From assembly GCF_003014755.1 (NCBI RefSeq), contig NZ_PYAW01000001.1:62001-126000 (forward strand): a DNA stretch of 64,000 bases, read 5' to 3'. This DNA is from Chitinophaga niastensis. Its GTDB lineage: Bacteria; Bacteroidota; Bacteroidia; Chitinophagales; Chitinophagaceae. The notes under the pieces are model-generated. The model did not search any database and was not told the origin of the DNA. It saw only the letters and a list, made by a program, of their open reading frames with translations. Shown one piece after another: positions 1 through 9,100 of the stretch. Made by a program: the position numbers and the translations under genes. Each line of letters opens with the position of its first letter. Within the stretch, counting starts at the first letter, position 1.

Positions 1-2
1 TG

Positions 3-1298
3 TTGTGTTTTATTCCCATGTTCCTGGACATGTATAATTATGCGCAGATCATGGTGCAGATGGATGCTTTCCTTGCTGCAGTGATTGCATTTGTTGTAGC
101 CTACCGTATCAGTCTTAAAGGAGTGAGTGCGGCCAGGTTCTTCCTGGTGGCCTGGTCTATCTTCCTGATCAGCATTTTTGTGTTTGTGTTGCGCAACTTC
201 AATATGCTGCCTTACAACAACTTTACCTATTACGCCTTACAGATAGGCTCCGGGCTGGAAGTGTTGTTATTATCATTTGCGCTGGCACATAAAATAAATA
301 TGTTCAAAGCGGAAAAAGAAGCTTCCCAGCAACTGGCACTGACCATCTCCCTGGAAAATGAGCGACTGGTAAGAGAACAAAATATCATACTGGAAAGTAA
401 AGTAAAGGACAGAACGGAAGACCTGCAGGCGACTAACCTGGAATTGAATAATGCCCTGAATAATTTGAAGGACACACAAACCAGGCTGGTAGAAAAAGAA
501 AAGATGGCATCGCTTGGTCAGCTTACAGCCGGTATTGCCCATGAAATCAACAATCCTATCAACTTTGTTACTTCCAACATCAAACCACTGAAACTGGATA
601 TTGCGGACCTGAGAAGCTTACTGAGTCGCTATGATCAGCTGGCCACCAACCCGGATATACAAAAAGAACTGGCAGATATTGAGTTATTCAAAAAAGAAAT
701 TGATATTGATTATATCCATGAAGAAATTTCATCGCTTATAAAAGGTATAGAAGATGGAGCAGCACGCACCGCCGAAATAGTAAAAGGCTTACGTACTTTC
801 AGCCGTTTGGATGAAAGTGAAGTAAAGTCCATTGATATACATGAAGGGCTGGACTCCACGCTGGTATTGCTTCGCAATGGCATACCACCGGATGTAAATA
901 TCATTAAGGATTATGCAGAACTGCCGAAAATAGAATGCTACGCCGGTAAAATTAACCAGGTGTTCATGAATATTTTCTCCAATTCACTGAATGCCATCAA
1001 AACCAAAAAAGAACATCATAATAATGAGTTTATCTCCATTTCTACACGACAGGAAGATAAGTTTATAATCATCACCATAAAAGATACCGGTATTGGTATG
1101 ACAGAAGCAGTAAGGGAAAAGATTTTTGATCCTTTCTTCACCACCAAAGACGTAGGAGAAGGCACTGGCCTGGGATTATCTATTGTATTCAGCATCATAG
1201 AAAAGCACAAGGGTAAGATCATTGTCAATTCGGCCCCCGGAGAAGGAGCGGAATTTATTATATATTTACCCCTCGATATAACAAATCATTTATCGTAA
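3..1298 (+). CDS. Sensor histidine kinase, 7TM-type membrane region, 5' truncated by window edge
   Basis: This is the C-terminal part of a membrane sensor kinase. The reading frame is open to the window edge, so the true start lies upstream. Residues 1-95 contain at least three hydrophobic segments in the style of a 7TMR-DISM module. A coiled coil (about 100-165) leads to a HisKA-type dimerisation helix with GIAHEINNP; the phosphoacceptor is His180 in this partial numbering. A HATPase_c domain follows, with DTGIGM and GTGLGLSIV ATP-lid motifs, up to the C-terminus. No receiver domain is attached. It lies 19 bp upstream of a receiver-kinase hybrid in the same direction, so the two probably form one operon and may share a phosphorelay. 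The input signal cannot be read because the N-terminal sensor is missing. The kinase assignment is secure. Confidence 0.9.
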   Translation: MCFIPMFLDMYNYAQIMVQMDAFLAAVIAFVVAYRISLKGVSAARFFLVAWSIFLISIFVFVLRNFNMLPYNNFTYYALQIGSGLEVLLLSFALAHKINMFKAEKEASQQLALTISLENERLVREQNIILESKVKDRTEDLQATNLELNNALNNLKDTQTRLVEKEKMASLGQLTAGIAHEINNPINFVTSNIKPLKLDIADLRSLLSRYDQLATNPDIQKELADIELFKKEIDIDYIHEEISSLIKGIEDGAARTAEIVKGLRTFSRLDESEVKSIDIHEGLDSTLVLLRNGIPPDVNIIKDYAELPKIECYAGKINQVFMNIFSNSLNAIKTKKEHHNNEFISISTRQEDKFIIITIKDTGIGMTEAVREKIFDPFFTTKDVGEGTGLGLSIVFSIIEKHKGKIIVNSAPGEGAEFIIYLPLDITNHLS

Positions 1299-1317
1299 TT
1301 AACCATAAGATCTTTTA

Positions 1318-2415
1318 ATGAAAGAAAACCGCATAAGAATATTATATATAGATGATGAAATTCATAATCTAAACGCCTTTAAAGCCAGTTTTCGCAGAAG
1401 TTATGAAATCTATACCGCCAGCTCTGCGCAGGAGGGAAAGCTACTGCTGAAAGAGATTATGGTGCAGATTATAATAGCGGATCAGAAAATGCCCGTATCT
1501 ACCGGTGTAGAATTTTTTAATGAGATAAAAGATACGCTCCCTGACCCGATGCGTATTTTGCTCACTGGTTATACGGATGTTGATGATATCATTGATGCTA
1601 TTAACAAAGGGCATATCTATTCCTATATCAAGAAACCCTGGGATGAGCATGAGCTGCATAAAACCATCAATAATGCTTATGAGATATACCGTACCCGCAA
1701 ACAGTTAAAGGAAAAGATAGAAGAGCTGGAAAAAACGAATGATGAACTCAATCGTTTTATTTATTCCACCTCCCATGATCTTCGTTCTCCGTTGATGTCT
1801 GTACTGGGTATCATCAATTTATCGCGACTGGATAATTCAGTGGTGGACCCCAACGGTTATATGGTGATGGTAGAATCCTGTGTACTAAAGCTGGACGACT
1901 TTATACAGAAGATTATTGAATATTACCGCAATTCCCGCCTGGAAATAGAATATGAAAAAATTGATTTCATCAATCTGCTGAACGATTGCATCACAGCATT
2001 TAAACCACAGAATACAGATATCCGCTTTCAAACGCAGGTAGAGCAAGCCCTGGACTTCAGGGGAGATACTTTCCGCATCAGTGTAATTTTAAACAATCTT
2101 ATTTCTAACGCTGTTAAGTACCAAAAACCAGATGAAACCAATCCCATGGTGAACCTGTCTGTTAAAGTAGAGCCTCACAAGGCTACTATATGCATTCGGG
2201 ATAATGGAATTGGTATATTAAGCGAGCATCTGAATAATATCTTCAAAATGTTTTTCAGGTCTAAAAATAATAACAAACCTGGTAGTGGTATTGGTCTTTA
2301 CATTGTAAAAGAAGCGCTGAGTAAAATTGGCGGGACTATTAATGTAGCATCCAAATACGGTGAAGGCACACAATTTGAAATTAGCATCCCCAATAGAAAT
2401 GAATTCGATACCTGA
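1318..2415 (+). CDS. Receiver-histidine kinase hybrid (REC-HisKA-HATPase)
   Basis: The protein is soluble, 365 residues, and starts with a receiver domain (about 5-125) whose phosphoacceptor is Asp55 in IIIADQKMP. The conserved Lys is in the YIKKPW motif. A short coiled coil (125-150) leads to a HisKA segment with STSHDLRSP, phosphoacceptor His153, and a HATPase_c domain with DNGIGI and GSGIGLYIV. There is no transmembrane segment, so it probably receives phosphate from the membrane kinase just upstream or from another kinase and passes it on. The YIKKPWDEHEL stretch resembles RpfG/HD-GYP-type receivers, but the output here is a kinase, not a phosphodiesterase. Its 3' end overlaps the next receiver gene by 17 bp, which implies translational coupling. 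Confidence 0.92.
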   Translation: MKENRIRILYIDDEIHNLNAFKASFRRSYEIYTASSAQEGKLLLKEIMVQIIIADQKMPVSTGVEFFNEIKDTLPDPMRILLTGYTDVDDIIDAINKGHIYSYIKKPWDEHELHKTINNAYEIYRTRKQLKEKIEELEKTNDELNRFIYSTSHDLRSPLMSVLGIINLSRLDNSVVDPNGYMVMVESCVLKLDDFIQKIIEYYRNSRLEIEYEKIDFINLLNDCITAFKPQNTDIRFQTQVEQALDFRGDTFRISVILNNLISNAVKYQKPDETNPMVNLSVKVEPHKATICIRDNGIGILSEHLNNIFKMFFRSKNNNKPGSGIGLYIVKEALSKIGGTINVASKYGEGTQFEISIPNRNEFDT

Positions 2416-2818
2416 CCTGCGCGTCATATTGATAGATGACAACGAGATTGATTTATTGCTGCATGAAAAGTTGATCAGCTTTCAACAAATCAGCAGAACG
2501 GTACTTTCATTTGCAAATGCTAACAAGGCGCTGGAATTTTTATCTTCCAACATTACATTACCTAAAATTCCGCCCACTGTTATCTTACTGGATATACAAA
2601 TGCCGGAGATGGATGGGTTTGAATTCCTGCATGCATTTGATGCCTATCCATACAAAATTAAATCACAATGCCATATCGTTATGGTCTCCTCTTCCCTTGA
2701 TTATGGAGATATTACCCGTACCAATGCCAACCCGATGGTAATAAAATTACTGCGCAAACCATTGTTGCTAAAGGATTTAAAGGAAACCATTGAAGGAATC
2801 TTCAAAGATTTTTTATAA
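2399..2818 (+). CDS. Single-domain response regulator
   Basis: This is a stand-alone receiver domain of about 139 residues with no DNA-binding or enzymatic output. The acidic pocket is VILIDDNEID, the phosphoacceptor Asp is in ILLDIQMPEMDG, and the conserved Lys is in LLRKPL near the end. I start it at the ATG at 2399 (MNSIPDLRV...), not at an upstream in-frame ATG at 2360. The extra 13 residues would lie inside the preceding kinase gene and do not resemble a receiver N-terminus. It is the last gene of the first signalling operon and probably works as a phosphate shuttle or sink, or through protein contacts, as small CheY-like proteins do. The target is unknown. Confidence 0.88.
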   Translation: MNSIPDLRVILIDDNEIDLLLHEKLISFQQISRTVLSFANANKALEFLSSNITLPKIPPTVILLDIQMPEMDGFEFLHAFDAYPYKIKSQCHIVMVSSSLDYGDITRTNANPMVIKLLRKPLLLKDLKETIEGIFKDFL

Positions 2819-2821
2819 AAT

Positions 2822-2852
2822 GTTGGCGTTTACAGGAAAAAATATATTTTTG
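2822..2852 (+). promoter_or_regulatory. Bacteroidota-type promoter for tRNA-Ala
   Basis: TTG at 2823-2825 is followed after 19 bases by TATTTTTG at 2845-2852. This fits the published Bacteroidota consensus TTG-N~19-TAnnTTTG for the primary sigma factor. It lies 31 bp upstream of the tRNA. It is the cleanest two-element promoter I found in the window. Confidence 0.7.
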
Positions 2853-2883
2853 CACTCCCGAAAGGGGGAACTTCAATTGACAT

Positions 2884-2956
2884 GGGGGATTAGCTCATCT
2901 GGTAGAGCGCAAGCATGGCATGTTTGAGGTGATCGGTTCGAGTCCGATATCCTCCA
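2884..2956 (+). tRNA. tRNA-Ala (anticodon GGC)
   Basis: A complete cloverleaf can be folded. The acceptor GGGGGAT (2884-2890) pairs with ATCCTCC (2949-2955). The D stem is GCTC/GAGC, the anticodon stem CAAGC/GTTTG with loop ATGGCAT (anticodon GGC), and the T stem ATCGG/CCGAT with loop TTCGAGT. The discriminator base is A at 2956. The following bases are CCC, so the CCA end is not encoded and must be added enzymatically. It is monocistronic, with its own promoter and terminator. Confidence 0.97.
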
Positions 2957-2962
2957 CCCTTA

Positions 2963-3005
2963 AAGGGCTTACAAATCATAAGATTTGTAAGCCCTTTTCT
3001 TTTTT
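2963..3005 (+). terminator. Rho-independent terminator after tRNA-Ala
   Basis: An inverted repeat of about 16 bp (AAGGGCTTACAAATC and its complement, with a 3-4 base loop) is followed by TTTTCTTTTTT. It ends the tRNA-Ala transcript. It may also stop the convergent kinase operon that ends at 3019. Confidence 0.85.
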
Positions 3006-3018
3006 ATATCTTTTGTGA

Positions 3019-4290
3019 TTACGCTACCAGGTTATTTACGTTATTTACCTGCTGCACCGGCAATACAATGATGAAGGAAGTCCCCTCCCCTTCTTTACTC
3101 CTAGCAGTGATCATTCCCTGATGCTTATCGATTACTTTTTTAGCGATGGCCAGCCCAATGCCTGTACCCTCATATAGCTCCGACGTATGCAGCCGCTGGA
3201 AGATGGTGAATATTTTAGAGAGATATTTTTCATTGAATCCGATCCCATTATCGCGGATAACGATACGGCAATAGTGTCCGTCGGGGTGGGCGGCACTTTG
3301 AGGGTGATTGTCTGCCACCAGTTCCGCAGTAATATTTATTTGCGGCGATATATCACTGCGGGAAAACTTCAGTGCATTACTGATAATATTTTGAAAAACC
3401 TGTCGGATTTGCCCCGGAACCGCTTCAATATGGGGCATTTTCTCCACATGTATGGTAGCGTCTTTCTCACTAATCATCAATTCCAGGTCGCTGAGAATTT
3501 CCTGTACCACTACGTTCAGATCCGTTTTTTCGTATATGCTTGCCACCGATAAGCGGGAGTAGTTCAAGAGGTCGTTTATCAGCCTTGCCATGCGTTCTGA
3601 AGACCCTACAATACGTTCCATGTACGCCATAGCGTTAGGGTCCATCTGCAGGAATTTATCTCTTAAAATAGCCCCAAACAGTTGTATTTTACGCAATGGT
3701 TCTTTCAGGTCATGAGAGGCTACTGAAGCAAATTGCTGCAGATCATGGTTGCTGGCTTCGAGTGATTTATTAATCTCCCTCAGTTCTTCTGTTCTTTCCT
3801 TTACTTTCTGCTCCAGCATTTCATTCACCTGCCGCTGATGCGCAATAAGCGCTTCCTGCGCCAGCTTACGCACTTCTACTTCCTCTTTGAGCGACTGATG
3901 TATCTGCTTCAGCTCTAACGATTGCTGATAAAGGCGGGAGAAGGTTTTTACTTTCATCAGCAGGATATCAGGATCTACGGGTTTAGTGATATAATCAATA
4001 CCGCCGGAATCATATCCTTTTACGATGAATCTTTTGTCTTTATTAACAGCAGATAAAAAAATGATAGGAATATCCCTGGCTTTACTGTAGCCTGAAATAG
4101 CCTCTGCTACTTCAAATCCATCCATGCTGGGCATTTGTACATCCAGGATGATCAGCGTATAATTATGCTTAAGTATTTTCTTCAGTGCTTCCTCACCGGA
4201 TGCAGCTGCGTCTACTTCAAACTTATACAGCTCGAGCGTCTTTTTAATCGACAGTATGTTTTCCGGCTTATCATCTACAATCAGGATCAT
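3019..4290 (-). CDS. Receiver-histidine kinase hybrid (REC-coiled coil-HisKA-HATPase)
   Basis: The protein is soluble, 423 residues. The receiver domain (1-120) has phosphoacceptor Asp50 in LIILDVQMPSMDG and Lys in YITKPVD. A long coiled coil (about 120-185) connects to a HisKA domain with VASHDLKEP (His193) and a HATPase_c domain with DNGIGF and GTGIGLAIA. The layout resembles bacteriophytochrome-associated and adaptive hybrid kinases, but there is no PAS or GAF sensor, so input must come through the receiver. It is the last gene of the operon that starts with the giant hybrid kinase at 10189, 88 bp after CheB. The probable role is to read the phosphorylation state set by that kinase. Its own output partner is not visible here. 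Confidence 0.92.
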   Translation of the reverse strand: MILIVDDKPENILSIKKTLELYKFEVDAAASGEEALKKILKHNYTLIILDVQMPSMDGFEVAEAISGYSKARDIPIIFLSAVNKDKRFIVKGYDSGGIDYITKPVDPDILLMKVKTFSRLYQQSLELKQIHQSLKEEVEVRKLAQEALIAHQRQVNEMLEQKVKERTEELREINKSLEASNHDLQQFASVASHDLKEPLRKIQLFGAILRDKFLQMDPNAMAYMERIVGSSERMARLINDLLNYSRLSVASIYEKTDLNVVVQEILSDLELMISEKDATIHVEKMPHIEAVPGQIRQVFQNIISNALKFSRSDISPQINITAELVADNHPQSAAHPDGHYCRIVIRDNGIGFNEKYLSKIFTIFQRLHTSELYEGTGIGLAIAKKVIDKHQGMITARSKEGEGTSFIIVLPVQQVNNVNNLVA

Positions 4291-4378
4291 ACAAAAACAT
4301 ATATATTTAAGCAGTCAGCATTTTGTACAGGGCGGCATTTCAACCCGGCATATTCAGTTAAACAATACTGCTCAATAA

Positions 4379-4951
4379 TCATACCCCCGCAAATCCGTTG
4401 ATGTAGGCAGCCATTTCTTCCGGTCGCAAAATAACATCAACAGGCGCGAGCTGAATAGCCCGGCGTGGCATATAATCCACGTCAGCCGTTTGCGGATCCT
4501 GTACTGCAATCACACCGCCGGCTTCATGTACATCTATCAATCCTTCTGCCCCGTCTGTATTGGCACCCGAAAGCAGCAATGCCAGCATATTGCCGCCATA
4601 GACAGGCGCTGCGGACGAAAATGTAACATCTATACTCGGACGGCTATAATTCACCTTCTCTGAATAATCAAGTGACAGGGTATGGTCTGCTTCTACCAAC
4701 AAATGATAATCTGCCGGTGCAATGTAAATAACACCGGACAGCAACGCCTCCTTTTCTTCGGCTTCCTTAACAGGCAGCTTTGTTTTGGTAGAAAGTAGCT
4801 CTGTCAACACAGACTCATAGTGGCTTTGCCGGTGCAGCACAATAATAACAGCAGACTGCAGCTGCACATCCAGATCTGGCAATAATGATAAGATAGCCTG
4901 TAAGCCTCCGGCAGAACCGCCAATTACTATCAAACGAGGTGCAACAGTCAT
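4379..4951 (-). CDS. cheB: CheB-type protein-glutamate methylesterase, catalytic domain only
   Basis: This is the catalytic domain of CheB (about 190 residues). It hydrolyses glutamyl methyl esters, and deamidates Gln, on signalling proteins. The catalytic triad is visible: Ser13 in IGGSAGG, His40 in IVLHRQ and Asp133 in GANTDGAEG, numbering from the ATG at 4951. The N-terminal receiver domain of classical CheB is absent. An in-frame ATG at 5011 would add 20 residues overlapping cheR; these look unlike the family, so I use 4951, which leaves 19 bp after the cheR stop. No methyl-accepting receptor, CheA or CheW is seen in the window. The substrate is therefore likely a neighbouring kinase rather than a chemoreceptor; that part is inference. 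Confidence 0.9.
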   Translation of the reverse strand: MTVAPRLIVIGGSAGGLQAILSLLPDLDVQLQSAVIIVLHRQSHYESVLTELLSTKTKLPVKEAEEKEALLSGVIYIAPADYHLLVEADHTLSLDYSEKVNYSRPSIDVTFSSAAPVYGGNMLALLLSGANTDGAEGLIDVHEAGGVIAVQDPQTADVDYMPRRAIQLAPVDVILRPEEMAAYINGFAGV

Positions 4952-4970
4952 AAGGGTTGTAGTTTCATCA

Positions 4971-5798
4971 TTACAGGTGCATCTTTCGCCAGATCTTCTC
5001 TCTGTTTCCAAGCTGCCTGAATTTTTTTATGACACTGGTGAAGTTAAGCGTTTCCTTACTACCCAATGCCAGAAATCCAAGCTGCTCCATACTCTCAGAA
5101 AATAAGGTGAGTACTTTATCCTGCAAATTTTTATTAAAATAGATCAGCACATTACGACAGATGATCAGTTGAAATTCGTTAAAAGAACCGTCTGTAACCA
5201 GGTTGTGCGGAGAAAAAATAATCTTCTCCCCCAGGTATTCACGAAATTTAGCATAATCATAATTGGCAGTATAATATGAAGAGAAGTCTTCCTGACCACC
5301 AGCCTCCATATAATTGCGGGAGTATTGCTGCATCTGCGAAAGACGAAACATGCCCTTGCGGCCTTTCTCCAACACATGCGTATTAATATCTGTTGCGTAG
5401 ATCACGGATTTATGCAACAGGTTAGCTTCTTTCAGCAGGATCGCAAATGAATATACTTCCTCTCCTGTAGAACAGCCGGCATGCCAAACGCGAATAAACG
5501 GATAAGTAGCCAATACCGGTAATACCTCCGTACGTAGCGCACTGTAGAAGTCAGGATCACGGAACATCTCTGTTACGTTCACCGTAATTTCCTCCACAAA
5601 ACGCAATACATATTCCTCATCTGAAATAATGCGGCATCGATATTCCGCAAAGCTCGGAAAGCGGTCTATCCGAAAAAGATGATTCACTCTTCTGTTAATA
5701 GAAGCTGGTGCATATTCAGTAAAATCGTACCCATATCTTTCCAGCACGTCGTTTAACAACATGGCTACCTCCTGTTCACTTATAGGATTCCTGATCAC
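4971..5798 (-). CDS. cheR: CheR-type protein-glutamate methyltransferase
   Basis: The 275-residue protein matches full-length CheR: an N-terminal helical domain (about 1-75, RRVNHLFRI) and a SAM-binding domain with VWHAGCSTGEEVYS, the glycine-rich SAM loop, and LIICRNVLIYF, the conserved CRNVLIY segment. It transfers methyl groups from SAM to glutamate side chains of signalling proteins. The start overlaps the stop of the upstream receiver gene by 4 bp (ATGA type), so the two are translationally coupled. The gene pair CheR-CheB inside a kinase operon without CheA or receptors suggests methylation-based adaptation of a histidine kinase. Confidence 0.93.
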   Translation of the reverse strand: MIRNPISEQEVAMLLNDVLERYGYDFTEYAPASINRRVNHLFRIDRFPSFAEYRCRIISDEEYVLRFVEEITVNVTEMFRDPDFYSALRTEVLPVLATYPFIRVWHAGCSTGEEVYSFAILLKEANLLHKSVIYATDINTHVLEKGRKGMFRLSQMQQYSRNYMEAGGQEDFSSYYTANYDYAKFREYLGEKIIFSPHNLVTDGSFNEFQLIICRNVLIYFNKNLQDKVLTLFSESMEQLGFLALGSKETLNFTSVIKKFRQLGNREKIWRKMHL

Positions 5799-6175
5799 TT
5801 TTCCACCGATAAATATTGGTGTATCTGCGTCAGCAACTCATCTACATCAATAGGTTTTGAAATATAATTATCCGCACCGGCTTCCAGGCACTTCTCGCGA
5901 TCGCCTACCATTGCTTTTGCGGTGACTGCAATAACAGGCAACTGACTATTTCCGGGAATAGCACGTAATGCCACAATGGTTTCGTAGCCATCCATATCCG
6001 GCATCATAATATCCATGAGCACTACTCCTACCTGGTGGTCCTGCGATAATAGCTGCAGTCCTTCAGCCGCTGTACTGGCGCTCTGGCAGGGAATATTCCG
6101 GGAACGCAACACTGCCTTCAGTGCGTAAATGTTGCGCGTATCATCGTCTATAATCAATACGTTTTTTTGTTCCAT
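5795..6175 (-). CDS. Single-domain response regulator, paralogue of the kinase's third receiver
   Basis: This is a 126-residue receiver domain with NVLIIDDDTRNIY at the start, phosphoacceptor Asp in VLMDIMMPDMDGYE and Lys in YISKPIDVDEL. It closely resembles the third receiver of the hybrid kinase encoded 3 bp upstream; both share the segments VIAVTAKAM, GDREKCL and YISKP. It probably arose by duplication of that domain. It has no output domain. The likely role is as a diffusible copy of the kinase's terminal receiver, for example competing for phosphate or docking to CheR or CheB. Confidence 0.92.
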   Translation of the reverse strand: MEQKNVLIIDDDTRNIYALKAVLRSRNIPCQSASTAAEGLQLLSQDHQVGVVLMDIMMPDMDGYETIVALRAIPGNSQLPVIAVTAKAMVGDREKCLEAGADNYISKPIDVDELLTQIHQYLSVEK

Positions 6176-6178
6176 AAA

Positions 6179-9100
6179 TTATTTCATGCCTTTATCGTAT
6201 AGCCATACCCGTAATAAAGAGATTAACTGGTCTACGTCTACCGGTTTGGAAATATAATCAGATGCACCTGCCTGCAGGCACTTCTCTCTGTCGCCCATCA
6301 TGGCTTTGGCTGTAACAGCAATCACCGGGAGGTTTTTCAGATCGGGTTGTTTTCTGATGGCTGCAATGGCGTCATAGCCGTCCATTTCAGGCATCATCAT
6401 ATCCATGAGTACTATGTCTGCAGTATGTTCCCTCAGCTGCTGCAGGGCTTCTTTCCCATCGATAGCCGGCAGCACTTTCATCTGGTGTTTTTCCAGTGCT
6501 TTTGTTAAGGAGAAGATATTGCGCACATCATCATCTGCGATCAGTACTGTTTTATCTTTCAGCACTTCGTTGAGCATGGCCATTTTACCATTCACAGCGG
6601 ATACGGGTGGTGCATTTTCTGATACCAGGTGCAAAAAGAGCGATACCTCATCCAGCATACGCTGATAGGAATGCGCTGTTTTCACTACAATAGAATCTGC
6701 GTATTGTTTGATGCGATGCTCTTCCGCTTTGGATAAACTTTTACCTGTGAAGATGATGATCGGCAGATTTTCAAGACCTTTTATTTCTTTCACCATTTCG
6801 AGTGCTTCATATGCCTGCTGATCAGGGATGCCCATATCCAGTATAACACAGTCCACATCCTTTTGTTGCAGCAATTTCACACCGTCATCTACTGTATTGC
6901 TGATTTCAGCGCTCACCTGGTAGTTGCTCAGGAAATATGCCAGTGCTTTGGCGTGTTTGGCGTTTTCCTCCAGTATCAATACTTTTTTGGTAGCGGTGGA
7001 ACGCTGCAGTACAAATTCCATCTTTTCAAAAATGAGCTGCATATTTTCTATGGTCACCGGTTTGTTGATAAAGTCTACCGCACCTTTCAGCAGGCTTTCT
7101 TTTTTCATTTCCATAGATGACATGATATGCACCGGAATAGGTCTGGTTAGCGGATCATTTTTGAGTTCTTCCATTACCTGCCATCCATCTTTTACAGGTA
7201 GTTGTATATCCAATAGAATACCAATGGGTTTGTATTTACGGGCCAGGGGGGCCGCTTCATCACCACGCACTGATACAATGCCTTTGTATCCGCGGGTATG
7301 CGTGAAGTCCAGTAGTGCTTTGGCAAAATGTGTGTCGTCTTCCACTATCAATATCACCGGATCACCGGGTTCAATTAATCCGCGGTCATCATAAATATCG
7401 GCTGGTATGATAGTAGAAAGATAACGTGGCAAAGTGGTGATCTCTTCTACTACCGGTGACGGCAGTACGAAGTTATTATCGGGTGCTGGAAAAGGTTTAT
7501 GCATTATAGGAATGGTAACAGAAAACTCACTGCCTTCGTTGCTTTTGCTGCTGATGTTTATTTGTCCGCCTAATAACTTAGCCAGCTCGCGACTGATAGA
7601 CAATCCCAGTCCCGTTCCGCCATACTTTCTGCGGGTAGAGCCGTCAGCCTGTTGAAAGGCTTCAAAGATAATCTGTTGTTTTTCAACCGGAATACCGATG
7701 CCGGTATCCTTCACTGCAAAGCGAATAGTATCAGGGGTTTCGCCGGGTGCTATCTCCAGTGTTACTGATCCCCTGGCAGTAAATTTCAGTGCATTGGATA
7801 ATAAATTTTTCAGTACCTGTTCCAGCCTGTTTTGATCTGTTTCAATGGTGACCGGTGTTTCCGGTGCAGTAAGCAGTTTTAGTGTAAGTCCTTTTTCACG
7901 TGCCATTGGCTCAAACAATGCCTGCATGCTAGCGCTGATATCGTCAACAGATACATCACTATATTCCAGCTCCATTTTTCCGGACTCAATTTTTGAGAGA
8001 TCCAGTATTTCATCTATCAGCGTAAGCAAACCTTTACCTGAGCTATTGATCACCTGTGCATATTCTACCTGGTCACCCTTGAGATTATGATCATGATTCT
8101 CTGACAACAGGCGTGACAGCAACAGGATAGAGTTCAGCGGTGTACGTAGTTCATGCGACATATTCGCCAGGAACTCTGATTTGTATTGGGTGCTGAGTGC
8201 CAGTTCTTCTGCCTTCTTATATATATCCAGGTTACGTTCTACGATGATCTGATTTTTATCTTCCAGCAGGCGGCTTCTTTCTTCCAACTCTGCGTTGGAC
8301 TGCATCAGTTCTTCCTGTTGCACTTTCAGTTCTTCTTCAGATACCTGTAGTTTTTCTGTTTGTGCTTCCAGTTCTACATTGAGGCTTTCCAGCTCGCTGT
8401 GCTGTATTTGCAGCTCTTCGGTCTGTGCCTGTGTTTCTTCCAGCAGTTCCTGTAATTTGGTACGGCTCCTGGTAGTTTGTAAAGCAACTGCAATATTTAC
8501 AGCAGCCTGTTTTGTAAAATCTATTACATTGTCTGTAAACGGAAACAGCGAGCCTATTTCCATTACTCCTTCAGATATGCCGGCATGAATGAGTGGAATA
8601 ATAAGCACATAACCCGGCTGCGCGGCAGCAGTACCCCCAACGATGTGCAGAAAGTTATCCGGTGCTTCCTTTAAATACAAAGGCTCCCGCTGCAGCACTG
8701 CTTGTCCCAGCAATGTTTTCCCCACTTCAATTACCGGTGGTGCCGGATAATCGGCTGATAATGCATATCCTGCAGCAAAGTGCAGTTCATTGGATTGTTT
8801 GATGTATAAAATACCGGTTTGTGCCCCGGTATATTGTACAATATCAGTGAGTGCATCTTTGCTGAGTTCATTCATTGCTTTTTCTCCCAGCAGTGTTTCA
8901 GTGATGCGGTTCAGTCCCGATTGTATCCATATCTTTTGCTCATTGCTGCGGCGGAATATTTTCAGTTCTGCAGCCATATGTACAACAGCATTTCCGAGCA
9001 AATCTTCACTGCTGCGGGGCTGCACATCGATATTAAAATTGCCGCGACCAATACTGTCTGCTGCATTCGCCAATGCCTGGTTTGTTTCGTCTATTGTTAC

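Noticed and set aside
2884..3005. Integrative element at tRNA-Ala
   Set aside because: There is no integrase and no direct copy of the tRNA 3' end nearby. The tRNA has its own promoter and terminator and looks undisturbed.
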